DNA of 64,000 nt. Origin: Rhynchosporium graminicola. Taxonomy: Eukaryota; Ascomycota; Leotiomycetes; Helotiales; Ploettnerulaceae. A model generated the notes under the pieces. The model worked only from the letters and a program-made list of their open reading frames with translations, had not been told where the DNA came from and ran no database searches. The position numbers and the translations under genes were made by a program. Position 1 is the first letter of the stretch; every line of letters starts with the position of its first letter. Below are positions 25,841 through 38,098 of the stretch, piece after piece. The stretch spans positions 186,001-250,000 of the forward strand of contig FJUW01000022.1 in the NCBI GenBank assembly GCA_900074885.1. Direction: 5' to 3'.

Positions 25841-26397
25841 TGAATTGTATAAGAGGGATCAGGACGACAGATATGAACCTGAACTAATTTGGCGTCACTG
25901 GACCGTTTATTCTTTGCATAATGACCGGGATTCTTGGGCATGCAGGCGGTTTTTGTTTACAATATTGTTTCTTTCCAAGGCGTTCGTGGCTGTTTCTTTG
26001 AAAAATTTCCTGCTCGCACGGGTATGTTTGCGTGGCTGATTTTCATTTTATCACTATTGAATTGGAGTAGAGTTCTATGAAAACAAGGGCTATTCTGAGC
26101 CTCTAATGGATACAGATCCTCCTCTCTTCTTCGCATGTCTCTGTGCCGGTCGGTTGGCATCATTCAAACGGAGAGTTTTGCAGGATCTGCGGAAAGTGGA
26201 AACGCAGATGGCAGTCTATTCTATAGCCTTTGTACATCTGTAGGCCTGCTGGGTCGAAAGCAGGCAGGTGTTCATAAATAATACAATTTATACCTTGCAT
26301 ATTGATCGTTGGATTAGGCTGATGGAAATTGCTCACAACTCATGTCCCGTTGCGTGGTCGCGAAGCGCTACAGTGTCGTAAAGATAGCCACGAAACT
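25841..26397. other. Convergent intergenic region, 3' flanks
   Basis: Lies between the 3' ends of the NAB3-like and LETM1-like genes. Nothing else recognised. Confidence 0.5.
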
Positions 26398-27538
26398 TCA
26401 ATTCGACGCTTTCAGTTCTGAGACCTTAACGGGCCAAACGGACGGTCTCCCAAGTTAGTTATACATCTGAAGACACCGGGAAAAGTTATGCATACCTCAT
26501 CAGAAGCAGCCTCTCCACAGAGACCTTCTCTCTCGACTTCAGCCAAGCATTTAAGTCGTTCTTCATATCCTTCTCTTCTTTTTCCATAATATCTACACCC
26601 CTGGCTACAAGCGCCAACTTAAGCTCCTCAATGTCCATATCCTTCAACCCCCCCGCCCTCTCAATCAATGTATCATCCATCTCCAGCATATGCACCCTGT
26701 TCGCCACCCTCCTTCTCAGCAACCACGTTGGCAACCCAGGTAACTGCCCACCGAGGTAATCCCACATACTCGAGCACAAGCCTAAACTCCAGCTAATATG
26801 TAACAATTGCATCCTATTGAGATCCTCCGTCTTGGTCTTCCCTTTCAGCACTTTTGCAGTCAGATTCCGAAATGATATCCCCCGCCTCTTCTCGAGTTTC
26901 TTTCGATCCCCATCGATCTGTCGCGGTATCCTACATGTCCAGGGCACAATATTCGTACACGCCAATACAACAAGCGGTGTAAACTCTCCGCAGACTAGTA
27001 GTACTGCCGCGAACAAAGGCACACGTTTAATATCATACCAATTCCTTGATAGAAGCAGGAACTCGGACCGAGTTATGGTTCTGGCTTTGATAGCTGAGGA
27101 GAAGGAGGGCGTTTTCCTTTTGTCTAGACGTCGTTGTAAAGCGTGTGCCGCACGATAGTTGTGGTATGTGTTTTTGATGCCGGCTTTGTAGAATGTTATG
27201 TACGATTTTCCAAGGGCAAGAGTGTGTTTGAAGACGCTTTTGCCGGGTTCATGGACTGGAATTACGATGGGCGTGGGGAGAGTTGAGGAGGGACCGTTGA
27301 CGATGGGTTGGGGTTTGGGTTTCGGCTTGGAGGAGGCTTCCTTATTTTTTGATGTGGATATCGATGTAGATGTGGATGTAGAAGAGGAGGAGTATCGTGG
27401 ACGGTGGGTCTTCTGTTTCGATTTTATGGGAGACGAAATGCTGTGAAGGGAATTGGAAATGAAGCATAGAGAAATGCTACGTTGAGCATTCTGATATTGT
27501 ACAGCGGTACGCAGACCACGTAAAGTGGTTGGGCTCAT
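26398..27538 (-). CDS. LETM1-like mitochondrial inner-membrane protein
   Basis: Exons (minus) 27538-26496 and 26446-26398 give 363 residues. The short last exon, after a GTATGC donor and a TAACTAAC branch, restores the end RPSVWPVKVSELKASN. The N-terminus is basic and Ser-rich (import signal), followed by a Ser/Thr-rich linker. One membrane segment lies at VPLFAAVLLVCGEFTPLVVLA (the motif GEFTPL is typical of LETM1 proteins). The C-terminal LETM1 ribosome-binding-like domain follows (LLHISWSLGLCSS to the end, with WLLRRRVANRVHML and DDTLIERAGG). Such proteins act in mitochondrial K+/H+ exchange and in contact with mitoribosomes. It is shorter than Mdm38/LETM1 (over 500 residues) and is probably the short fungal LETM1-domain paralogue. 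Confidence 0.82.
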
Positions 27539-28450
27539 TGGATTAATAGGTGTATGAATTCAACAAATGAAATTACAATGCGACAAAAGACAGACTTGAG
27601 TCAGAGGTTGGAGAAGTTTTGAGGAACCATACTGCGTTTAATAATTAATTTGATGACATCTACAGGGATATCCACTAGCGTTCCCGCTGCCACACGGACC
27701 TTTGCAGCACGCCTCCCCACGGAGGTCATTTATCTCGTCTCGCTCGTATCGTGCCTACCTTAAGTTAGGTAGGAAGAACAATCCCGAAACCGATATACAT
27801 GTCTACCTATAGCACCGGGGCAGGTATGTTTGGTTATGCGAGCTTCGGCTGTAAGCGACTATCTCAATTGTAGGAGGAGTTCCTTGTTATATACGGAGTT
27901 GTATACTGATAATTTCAATAACACAAAGTATTCTAAAGGGGTACCCTTACATAGGGTTTTTTGTCAGTCAAGAGACAGTGCTTTTCAGACGATCTAAAGA
28001 TATGTCTTACAAAGGAGATCTGGGCTTTGGTACTCTGTAACCAATTATCTCCTTCCTAAAACGTACTCAATGAGCTGTGTCTGTAGTAACTTGATATATC
28101 AAATCCGTGCTGAACTTCTCAGCCCCTGTCGCTTCAAAAGCTTATTTATGTTTCGAGAGAAATACCTAGCCAATGGGCGACTTTTGATTTGTGCCTCTCG
28201 AGTCAATTTTGTTTCGGATGACCACAGTAACCTCCGGACAATCGACCTCCGGACAGTTCCGTCAAAGTCAAATACCTAATCCTCGATTATACCTTCATAC
28301 AGCGTTGTCGTCCATGTATTACGGATTTTTGCTTTGAAATTTTGTGCAAATCGCGAACCTACCGCCGCTTGATGAGCTACATCTCACCTGGACACATATT
28401 TATTACTCATATGCCATCTAGAAAATATCTGCTGCTCATTTATTGCAAAG
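27539..28450. other. Divergent intergenic region
   Basis: Contains the promoters of the LETM1-like and ferric reductase-like genes. A CCTACCT..AGGTAGG inverted repeat lies near 27754-27773. Nothing else recognised. Confidence 0.45.
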
Positions 28451-30460
28451 ATGACCTGGCCATACAAGATCATTCTACAATTTACGGAAGAAGGAAAGCA
28501 CAACCGGCGACTCTTGCTTGACAGGTACGGCGTCTATGCCCAGCTCTCCGCTCTCATCCCAATTTTGTGCTATCAGCTATACCGACTAGCTATTTGGGTC
28601 TCGTTCGCGAGACAGAGGTCACGAATTAGGTATTCAGCAGTTCCTAGCTCGCCTATCTCTAAACATGGGAGAGATTCGAGAACGGGGAGTGTGGTAATAA
28701 GGTGGAGAGTGGTCAAATGGTGGCTTGGAGGTGAGATTACGGAGGGTTGGGGAATGAGAGGACATTGGCTTGCCGGGTCCGTTTGGGGAACTTGGTTGTT
28801 ATTTCTGTGTGTGAAGGAGACTGGTGATGGTATGTTGTGATTTCTTGTATCTTGTCTGGCTTCTTCGCGGACTTGTTCTGGCTGGTCAGGTGCCGTCTAG
28901 TGTGGGTAATCCCACCTCAAAGCTGCTTGAGAGGCACTATGCTGTCGAAGCTAGATCTTCAAACCTCTCTTTCACATATCACATAATGTCAATTACATCA
29001 AGAATATGCGAGTATGATATTCTTGATACGGGAAATCTATGTCACACGAAATATCAAAATGCTGGACTAACTTTGGACCAGACTACCTCCATATCACCAA
29101 GAGATTCGGAGTCATAGCAGCTTCTCAACTGCCACTACACTACATGCTATCGATGAAGTCCCTGTACTCGCCCTTAGCCGTCGCATTTCGAACCTCTCAT
29201 GAAGAGCTAAACCCATGGCATCGCATGACAGGCCGCATCATCTATTGTCTCCTACTTTGCCATGCAGCTTGGTATATGAATTTTTTTGTACAGATAGGCG
29301 TTGTTCAGAAACGTCTTGCAGATTTGGTTGTCATCATCGGCGTACTAGGATTTGCCATGCTCACCCTCCTAGTGACTACAAGTCTAGAAGTAGTCCGCAG
29401 ATGGAGCTATAGAGCATTCTTCGTATGTCACCTCATCATTGGTGTAACTCTCATGCCACTCCTCTTCTTCCACGCCAAATCTCTTCGAATCTACGTGATC
29501 GAGGCGTTAGCACTTTTTGTGTTCGATATCGTCTCCAGAAAGCTCGATACCTTCACGGGGTTCGCAACTATCGTCCAAATTCCCCACACCAATCTCGTTA
29601 AACTCACAATACCCGTACCGCAATCCAAACTCCGAAGATTCGCTGCCGCGCCAGGCCAGCACGTATATCTTCAGATCCCAGCTGAAAGCACACCAGCAAA
29701 TACCAGCAATCCATCTATCCACGACCTGTGCTATAATCCATTTACCATTGCAGCCGTCTCCTCGTCCGACATAACACTCGTTATACGTACATTGAGAGGT
29801 CCAACCACCAAGGCAATTGACAACCTCTCCCACCTTCCTAAAGCCCGACCACCGCTCAATATCGAGGGTCCACTAGGCTCAAGCCGCCATTTCCCAAACC
29901 TAGCGAGAGATTATGATAGGGTTGTAATGGTTGCGGGTGGAGTGGGCGCCACGTTTATCTTGCCGATTTACAGAGCTGTGCAGGAACAGCTTCGTATCGA
30001 GGCGAGGAGTCCCGATCGTGCGACGTTCGCGTGGTCGATGAGGAAGACTGATGAAGCTGGGTGGGCTGTTGGTTCTGAATCTGACAGCAGCACTGAAACC
30101 GAGCCTAGGACTGGAAACCGTGGCTTGCTTGATGACGAGAACTTGAAGATTTATCTCACGAGTGGCTTCCTTGCTGAGGGTAATCATGGCGATGGGGAAC
30201 TACTGCCTGTTGATGGCAGTGTAGAGATGGCGGACTTGCAGAAGGATGATGAATCGTTGAGGGGTGTAAGGGTCAGGGCCAGGCAGAGACCTGACCTGAA
30301 GGTTATTATTGACGAGGCTTTTCGCTTAGGGAAGGAGGAGAATGTAGCTGTTCTTGTATGTGGACCGAAGAGCATGGCGATAGAATTAAGACGTCATGTT
30401 GGTGCTTGGGTTGAGAAGGGGAGAGATGTGTGGTTTCATGATGAGAGTTTTGGGTGGTGA
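28451..30460 (+). CDS. Ferric reductase / NADPH oxidase-like transmembrane oxidoreductase
   Basis: Exons 28451-28829 and 29082-30460 encode 585 residues. The intron (28830-29081, 252 bp) has a GTATGT donor and GACTAAC branch directly before the CAG acceptor. The N-terminal half is a multi-span ferric reductase-like domain with the expected haem-ligand histidines in successive helices (QLPLHYML, PWHRMTGR, LLLCHAAWY, FVCHLIIG). The C-terminal half is a FAD/NAD(P)H module: FAD-binding CYNPFTIA in place of the usual HPFT, the nucleotide loop VAGGVGATFILPIY and the terminal LVCGPKSM and W at the end. It would carry electrons across a membrane to ferric chelates or oxygen. Whether it is a metalloreductase or a superoxide producer cannot be told from sequence. 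No ferroxidase or permease gene is adjacent. Confidence 0.87.
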
Positions 30461-31114
30461 GACAAAGAGGGGATTGAATTTAAGCATAGTTAAACCAAGT
30501 GCAACGAGTGTTTAACGTCTAATGACTGAATACGTACGAGGCCAGTCAAATTCGTCTCTGGCGGGGAAAATATTGTTAAATACGATAACCAACAATTCCG
30601 TCTGGCAATTCCTTTCTAAAGTCAAGAAGACACACAAGAAAATCATGAGTAACAATTCAAGACCGCGCAACTACCTGAAGATATTGATAGAGGACACTCT
30701 GATGAGGTCTGATCTAACGAGGATTGCACCAAGACTTTGAAGAGGTCTCCTTCACCAGAAATGAATTGGCTCTGCATCGATACTATGGAACAGCTAGGCG
30801 CTACCCCTATCTTCAGGACATCCCGTCTGACGATTCGGATACCACAATACATCTCTCTACGGATTGCAATTCATGGATCATATGTCTCGATGAATATAAT
30901 TGAAAGTGAGTGGCACAGTTAATTCTACACAACACAATCCCAAAGGGTTGTCTGAACACGAAGCATTCGGCCGCAAAACCACTCAAGGGTTCTACATCTC
31001 ACGCTTGCTGAGCTATAGGAGACTGGAGTCGTTCAGGCCAAGTTCTCAAAAGATATTGCAATCGCTCCAGACTCCAACGAGGTAAAGCAATCCATAATAT
31101 CGTAACACGTATCA
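30461..31114. other. Convergent intergenic region; possible decayed coding remnant
   Basis: Between about 30640 and 30920 the plus strand shows protein-like stretches in two frames broken by a TGA, but no family can be recognised. The rest is 3' flank. Confidence 0.3.
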
Positions 31115-31832
31115 TCAATCAGCCCTTTTGATCGGCTCACCACCCACATCCCCAGCACTGCTCGCACTCGGTGTTTTCACGCCCTCTCCCTCTGCGCTAT
31201 CCGTAGCAGCAGCATGTTCATCCTCGTCCCAGCCATCATCCATATTCTCGTCCCAGTTATCAAGTTCTTCCTCGACACTTTTCTGCACTGGTCCAGGCAG
31301 AGCACCAACCTCTCCGCTCTCCTGCGCACCTACACCTAAACCAATACCATCACCAAGTTCCAGATCCTCCTCTTCAACTGGAACAATCTGATAGTGCTTC
31401 GCCAGCCTCTTCCTCTCCAACATCCTCATATGATACCACGTACTCAGCGCCAACGCACCCAGACTCCCCACCACATTTGCAACTATATCGTAGAAATCAA
31501 ACACCCTTCCATTAGGCAGCCACTCCTGCAGGAATTCCGAACCTACGCCCAGAAGACCGGTGCAGGTGACGAGAGCGAGGTTGAGGGTGCGGCGCCGAGA
31601 GGTGTCAAGGATCCAGTAGAAGCATGTGGTGAGGATGAAGAAGGTGAGGAAATGTAGGACTTTGTCGTTTATGAGCGGTGAGATCTGCAGAGAGGAGAGG
31701 CCCGCGTAGGCAGATGTTGCGACGAGGAAGAGGAATGCTCCTGTTGGTGGAAGGGAGGTTAGCTGTTTGTGATGCTTAGATGACGAGGTGGTAGGAGGGG
31801 AGCGAACCTGCGAAAGGGAGTCGTATTCTCAT
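31115..31832 (-). CDS. VanZ-like domain membrane protein
   Basis: Exons (minus) 31832-31808 and 31740-31115 give 216 residues. The first exon is only 25 nt, with a less common GTTCGC donor; the acceptor is CCAACAG after a GCTAACC branch. The first 130 residues contain four hydrophobic segments with the VanZ-like signature (INDKVLHFLTFFILT, EFLQEWLPNGRVFDFYDIVA, NVVGSLGALAL). The C-terminal 85 residues are acidic and low in complexity. VanZ-like proteins are small membrane proteins of unknown role in fungi; the bacterial name comes from teicoplanin resistance and does not imply that here. The start is fixed by the match of MRIRLPFAG to the typical beginning of the family. Confidence 0.82.
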
Positions 31833-32767
31833 TTTGGATGAGTTCTTGTCCTTATGATTGACAGGGCATGGTACTTATACTACGAGGATCTTGGAATCGT
31901 GTTCGGTTTAGCTAGCACTAAAGTGGTTGGTTGAGCTGCTACACGAAGAACTGTGAATGCAGAATTCTTGCAGGAGAAATTTCGTTAATCTTAGCTCTGG
32001 GCTTCAGCCAGAGACAATGTAGAGTTAGAATTGATCTCTGTTGGAAGAGTCAGTCAAGATGGTTTGTGTAGTTGGACATGTGTTAATCTAGATGTTGAAG
32101 CTGTAGAGTGAGGCACAGTGATGTGGCTAGAGGAATATGTCATAAGTGGAACTTAGAACTTTGCTTTGGTATCTGTACACTTACTGAAAACAAGTCTGTC
32201 TATGTAAAGTTTGAAGGAGAATTTCTAGTTTAATGACCACAGAATGCTTTTCTTATGAGTGCTACAAAGTACTTTTGGGAGATAATAGCAATTGTTCTTC
32301 TCATGGAAGCTACCCCCATGTCGGTGTCTTACTCCGCTGGCTGTTTTCACCCCAGCAAGATCAACAGGTCTTGCTGCAAGGCCCCGATCCCCTGATTCAC
32401 GATACTCAATTGAAAATTATTCATTGTAATAAATATTGCCTGGAATGCATGTCGATGGAGAACACAGCACGCTATCATCGTAGCAATATTAATGTATGAC
32501 TACGCGTCCATGATTGTCCTGCACTTTGATCATTCACTGGTCATTCGCGCTAATAACCCAAAGCGGTCTCGCCCAATTCGGGAACCTCACAACGACACTC
32601 GTCGCGCAATCGACCATCCATCGAACAACGCGCCAAATCATCAGAATCATCCATTTTTGTGCGCCGTCGGCAAGGACTCGATGAGGACAATCATTTCGAG
32701 ACCCTGTTGAGGAGCTTCCACGTCGATTCCACGGTTTCGTGGCTTGTGATCGCTCTATGAGGGGGCG
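31833..32767. other. Divergent intergenic region upstream of SPT7
   Basis: No gene recognised; short open frames at 32233-32785 lack support. Confidence 0.45.
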
Positions 32768-35700
32768 ATGATGTCGAGATCGCATAGCGGAATATCAAAC
32801 GTCCAACCATCATGGCAGAAAACATCGCACTTCCTCAGCAACAGCAACAACAGCAAACCTCTGCTTCGCTGTCGCGACGATAGCTCGACACCCAGTATTG
32901 CGGGCCCCGAGGATGCTACAATGGCCGACTCAGTACCCGCTATGTACGATCCAGACAATGCGGAAGAAGAACATCAGCGGCAGCTGTTCAAGGATTTGTA
33001 TTTGCGAACAGAATCCAAGATCGCGGGACTTTTTGGCGGTAGGGGACCTGAGCAGGATCCCGTGGAGGATGATGCTGCCGCAGGTGCGCAATTAGCCATA
33101 GAGGATTCCATCGCGGCGGACGCTGCGGCAGTCGAACAAGCACCCAAGAAGACTACGCGAACCATAGATGAAGATAACTACGACGATGAGGAGGAGGATG
33201 AAGAAGATGGGGGAGCCCAGGAATCACCACTGAAGAATAGGAGCGGGAATGCCTTGCTCTCTCCATCAAAATCCGGCAGTTCTCCTGTATCATCTGAAGT
33301 GTCTCCAACCAAACCAGCCGAAAGTGACAAAGAAGAGACTGCGCCTGCACAGCCCAAATCTGCTGAAGATGCACGCAAGCACTTGGAGGAATCTAAAAAG
33401 GCCACCGAGGAGGCCGCAAAGCGCAGTTTCCATACAATATTCTACACCTTAGAGAACGATCGCATCGCTATGCTGGAACAACAGAAGTTGGAAGAGTCCG
33501 AGAAGCAAATCGATGCAGAAATGGATCATTCTGGAAATGCGAATAATTCGAGTGCACCAAATGGCGGACATCACGGATCTCTGAGTAGTGCCAACCTGGG
33601 AGCGTCGAGCTTGACACTGAAGCATCTCATTGCGCGGATCGATCTCAAGCGCGATCAAGTCCGAGCTTCGGATGCGGAGCTGCGCTCACTGATGAACGAA
33701 GTACGCAAAAATAGGAGTAAATGGGCAAACGAGGAGAATGTTCACCAAGAAGAGCTTTACGAAGCAGCGGAAAAGGTACTAAGCGAACTCAAGGCTATGA
33801 CTGAGTATTCTGCTCCGTTCCTTACGCGAGTAAATAAAAGAGAAGCCCCGGATTACTACAATAGTAAGGATCCCCCCCTCACTGTAATATTTGGTATAAT
33901 CTAATAAGCCACAGTAATCAAGCATCCAATGGATTTGGGTACCATGACGAAGAAGCTCAAAACGTTGACCTACAAATCCAAAAAGGAGTTCGTTGACGAT
34001 TTGGACTTGATATGGAGCAACTGTCTGAAATACAATGGCGAAATTCAACACCCGTTACGGAGAAACGCGAATTCTATGCGGAAGGAAGCGGAGAAACTAG
34101 TACCTTTGATTCCAGATCTTGTTATTCGACCGAGGGCTGAGGTTGAAGCCGAGGAACGCCGCAGGCAGAACGGAGGTGAAGACGATGCTGGTGACGATAG
34201 TGACGATGAGCCCATTATGTCTTCTCGAGGACGCATAGCTGGAACCGGAGCTAAGGGTCTAAAAAACAGGAAGGCAAGAGAACAGAGCACGCCAGGGGTT
34301 GAGCAGAAGCCAACGCTTCAGTTGAATGGCCTACTAGGCAATATCGGCAATGATGGATCTGAAGTTGGGTTTGATGGGAGCCAGAACGGATTCGCAACCC
34401 CTCCAATTGGATCTATAACTCCTGGAGGGATCAACGGAGCTGTGGGAAATGGTAGTCAAGGGGACGGCGATATCGACGGTCCCTCCATCAACGGACTACT
34501 AGGCCAGGCTCTTGGAGCTGCTGTGGACGATCTCCGAGAGGACGAAGAATACAAGATCTGGAAGCAAGTTACCAAGAAAGATCGAGCTCTCCTTGCCAAG
34601 GAAAGAAATCGTCTCTTCAGAGGAGATAAACTCAACCCCGATGAGCCTGCTTTACTTCGATCCAAGGCGGGTATGAGAAGGTGGCTTCGTCAGCGAACCC
34701 AAGCGCAAATGGACGCCTCTAGCTCCAAACTCGATGAGAAGGCCAAGGATGCCATTAAAGGAGCAGAGACCCTGGCCGAAGGTATGGAAGGGGAAGAGGA
34801 ACGTGTATTACCCGACTATTACGACTCTCTTTCTGCAATTCCAGAGATCAACCCCAAGCTTCAGTGGATCGAAGATACAGATGGTCAGGTTCTGGATCGA
34901 GGAGAGGAATTCCTTCGGATGGTCCCAAGTGGTCATTTTCAAGCCCCAAAAAGTGCTTTGTCTCAGAGAGTCGAAGCTAACATGAGGCAAATGCAAGAGA
35001 CAAGAAAACTGTGCTCTAAAATCGGCGTCATCAAGCAGATGCAATTGCAAGCACAGGTACGTTTTATTTCCCTCTTTTCCTCGATGTTCCATGAATACTA
35101 ACACGGTGTAGATGTACAATAACCAATTCCCCAAGTACGAGCCAGAGGCCTTCATCGAGACCGATATTGAGCCTCATGTCACCTCTGATGATGGACCAAT
35201 CATGGCAACATGGGTCTGTAAGGCTGCCATGCAGCGTTCCGTTGCGAAGCTTTGTTATCACGCTGGATTCGAAGAATTACAGCCAAGTGCTTTGGATGTC
35301 ATCACTGACATCGCGGGGGACTTCTTCTCCAAGCTTGTACAATCCTTCAACGTGTACCGAGAAACACCAAAAGTGCCAGCACTAACAGCTCTTGCGGATT
35401 CCGGCGCAATATGGCAGCCGCGTTTCACCGATGAGGAAGTTGTACTCCACACTTTGAGTGAGAATGGCATGGATGTTGAGGGGTTGGAAAGTTATGTGAA
35501 GGATGATGTTGAGCGCCTCGGCAGTAAGCTTGGGGTGATGCACGACCGCATGAAAGCCCATCTTGCAGACTTACTTCGACCGGCTCTTGCTGACGGCGGC
35601 GCTGACGGATCTGGAGCTTTCAAGGACGGTAGTGAGCAATTTGTTGGCGGAGACTTTGCAGAAGAACTTGGAGAAGATTTCTTTGGTTTCAAGGCTCTTG

Positions 35701-36284
35701 GACTTGATAGCGAGTTCGGCATGTCGAGTCTGGCTGTCCCTCTACACCTGCTCCACACTAGACTTTACCAAAGTCAACCAAGCGCTGTCGTACAAAACGC
35801 ATCTGCAGAGATCTTCGATGCCCTACCACCTCTGGAGCCTATCACCGTTCCCTACATTAAAGAGGCGATCGGCTTGGTCAAGAACTTCTTCCTCGGGAAG
35901 TTGCAATCACAGGGAGGCTTGCCTTTACTGGACGACGAAGAGCTTCCCGTCAAGCAAAGGCCATCGAGACCTCGTCTTGGACCTACTGGCAAGATCACGA
36001 GTCCAAGAAAGAGACCGCAGAAGGATCAGTCTGGCAATTCAAAGAAAAAGAAGAAGCTGGACAATGGCACAGCCGTAGACCCCGCCACAGGCTCAAAACC
36101 TGGCGTGAGCGGTAGCCCCGAGAAGCCAGGCTCCGGACCTGCGAAGAAGCTGAAGCCCCTGGCTAATGGCGGGCTTGTCTCTATGGAAAGAGCAGATAGC
36201 TCCCAGGGCAATGCGAGTAATACTGAGAAAGATGATGCCGGCGCCGTGGGGATGATGAGCCCAGAGAGCATCGAGCGTGGATGA
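32768..36284 (+). CDS. SPT7: SAGA complex subunit Spt7 (bromodomain and histone fold)
   Basis: Exons 32768-33863, 33915-35056 and 35112-36284 encode 1136 residues. An acidic N-terminal region (about 45-170) precedes a bromodomain (about 310-420) whose AcK-pocket side shows EAPDYYN and [11 protein letters not shown] across intron 1 and WSNCLKYN later. The middle holds the conserved Spt7 segment [20 protein letters not shown] and [14 protein letters not shown]. Exon 3 starts with a bromodomain-associated histone fold ([20 protein letters not shown]), used for pairing within SAGA, and ends in a Lys-rich disordered tail. Spt7 scaffolds the SAGA histone acetyltransferase complex. The start is uncertain: a later in-frame ATG at 32922 ([13 protein letters not shown]) begins where the family conservation begins, and an out-of-frame ATG at 32812 lies between. 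Confidence 0.93.
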
Positions 36285-38098
36285 GATACCGGGGTTGGAT
36301 AGGCACGCACATCAGGACCAGAAGCATGATGAATAAATGGATGGATACGATATGATGGCTGTTGTGTTGATAGAAACACTCGTTCTGGGCCTAGTAGGAT
36401 GTGAATAGAAATTGTCACCTTGAGTCACTCTCATTACACTTGGTCTGCGACCACCAGGCTACCACGAAAGGTGCCAAAAGTAGATATGGGTGACAGCTCG
36501 GATCAGGCTTCGGACCAATAAATAATTGCTATTGCTCTTTCTCTTTCTCCTTCTCCTTCTCCTTCTCCTTCTCCTTCTCCTTCTCCTTCTCCTTCTCCTT
36601 CTCCTTCTCCTTCTCCTTCTCCTTCTTCTTGCGCCGTAAGGCAGCTGTTCCACGATAGTTTATTATTCAATTTGGAGAATGTGTATAATTCTAGGCATTT
36701 TTTCGTATGTCTTTTCAATTGCTTTGTTCCACTCTTCTGTACTTCACGATTCTAGTCTGGCTTTGTTGGCTTTCCGCAGGCGTTAGATTTTCTGCGCCAA
36801 AAAGGCAGGGCGCGCTGGATGACTGGATATATGGCGTGCTAAGGCCTGGTTGGCTGCATGGGATCTCATGTGATTCAATGTGCTTTCTCGCTATTTTGCG
36901 CATGTCTTGCTAGACTGGCTGAGCCTTGCTTGGGACGGATGGGTAATTCGCATTGGCCACACGGATGGGTTGCAGTCTAGTGAATGTTTTGGGTCTATGT
37001 ACTGACGTTGCGTTGTGTATCTGCTATCTTCCTGAACCGTACCCCAGGAGGGCGTGTAAGTGTCTGGTGATGGTGATGGTGATGGTGGTGGATGATACGT
37101 GAAGAAAGCGCGTGGCTGCAACAAGAAAGCCCTTGGCAGGGCTTCATGGTGATGAAATGAATGGAGAGAAGTAATTATCGTATTGTTCGTGGTGTTGTAA
37201 TGAGTACATAAAAGCACAAATCTTCACCTTCCTATTCATACATCGGCTCGATGAATGATAAATTGACTTCTGGCTGCGTGATTATTCCGTGACTTGCGTT
37301 GTTATGATGTCGTGTTTTCCTCGCTTAATGCTTGACTTCATTTCAACCTCTTATTTCGAAGCGAATTTTACTTTCCTTCTGGATAAGTCGACTACTGACA
37401 GTCTGCTGGAACCAAAGAAAGCCAACGTTGAGCATGGCCACCAATCTAGCCATATTTCTGTTTAGCTTCTGTTATTGGCACATCACGCTTCGGATTATCA
37501 TTACTGGAAGGGCGCAGACGCGACTGAATTTGTTTTCCATTCTAATTCATTATCATACATAGGCTCCCCTGTGGAATCAACTTGCTCTCTTGGAAAATGC
37601 TTTTGACCAAAAGAAAATTGCATGTTACAGGTATTGATTTTGCAGAGCATAGAGCAATAAATCCGGATTGCCGCAATCGATGCCTCAATAAACGTGCTGA
37701 ATCGCGGTGTATTTCACCTTTTGGGCATTCGAAAGACGCGAATAAGAACAGTAATATTCACCAGAATTGAATTATAATCGAAGCGAATTCAATCTACGGT
37801 ATCCGAAGGGCAAATACCAATTTGGGATCGTGTCCAGATTCTGTTGATTCTTCATGATATGGGATAGGGGCTTCCAGGAGCCAACACATGTGTCATATGA
37901 TCTGCCGCACTTTCCACTGAATTGCAGCAGGGTTCTCCATCACGGTACAGGATCACAGTACCTTTTCATAGGAACCTTGTAATTGGGATGCTTTTCCTGG
38001 TATTTGTTGCACAATGTAGCCATGTGATCAATCTCATCATATAGGTCGTAAGAAGGCCGAATTATCATCAAATCATGCTTCGAGACGGGAATCAATGT
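36285..38098. other. Gene-free stretch with a hexanucleotide microsatellite
   Basis: Holds the SPT7 3' flank and the microsatellite at 36545-36622. Further right the sequence is AT-rich and open frames are short and unsupported. Confidence 0.45.
36545..36622. repeat. Microsatellite (TTCTCC)13
   Basis: Thirteen perfect copies of TTCTCC, 78 nt, flanked by imperfect CTTTCTC and TTCTTCTTG. It lies about 260 bp after the SPT7 stop. Open frames across it (poly Gly-Glu or Arg-rich) are artefacts of the repeat. Confidence 0.95.

Noticed and set aside
36459..36718. Open frames across the (TTCTCC) repeat giving Gly-Glu or poly-Arg proteins
   Set aside because: They are produced by the microsatellite itself and have no conserved sequence on either side.
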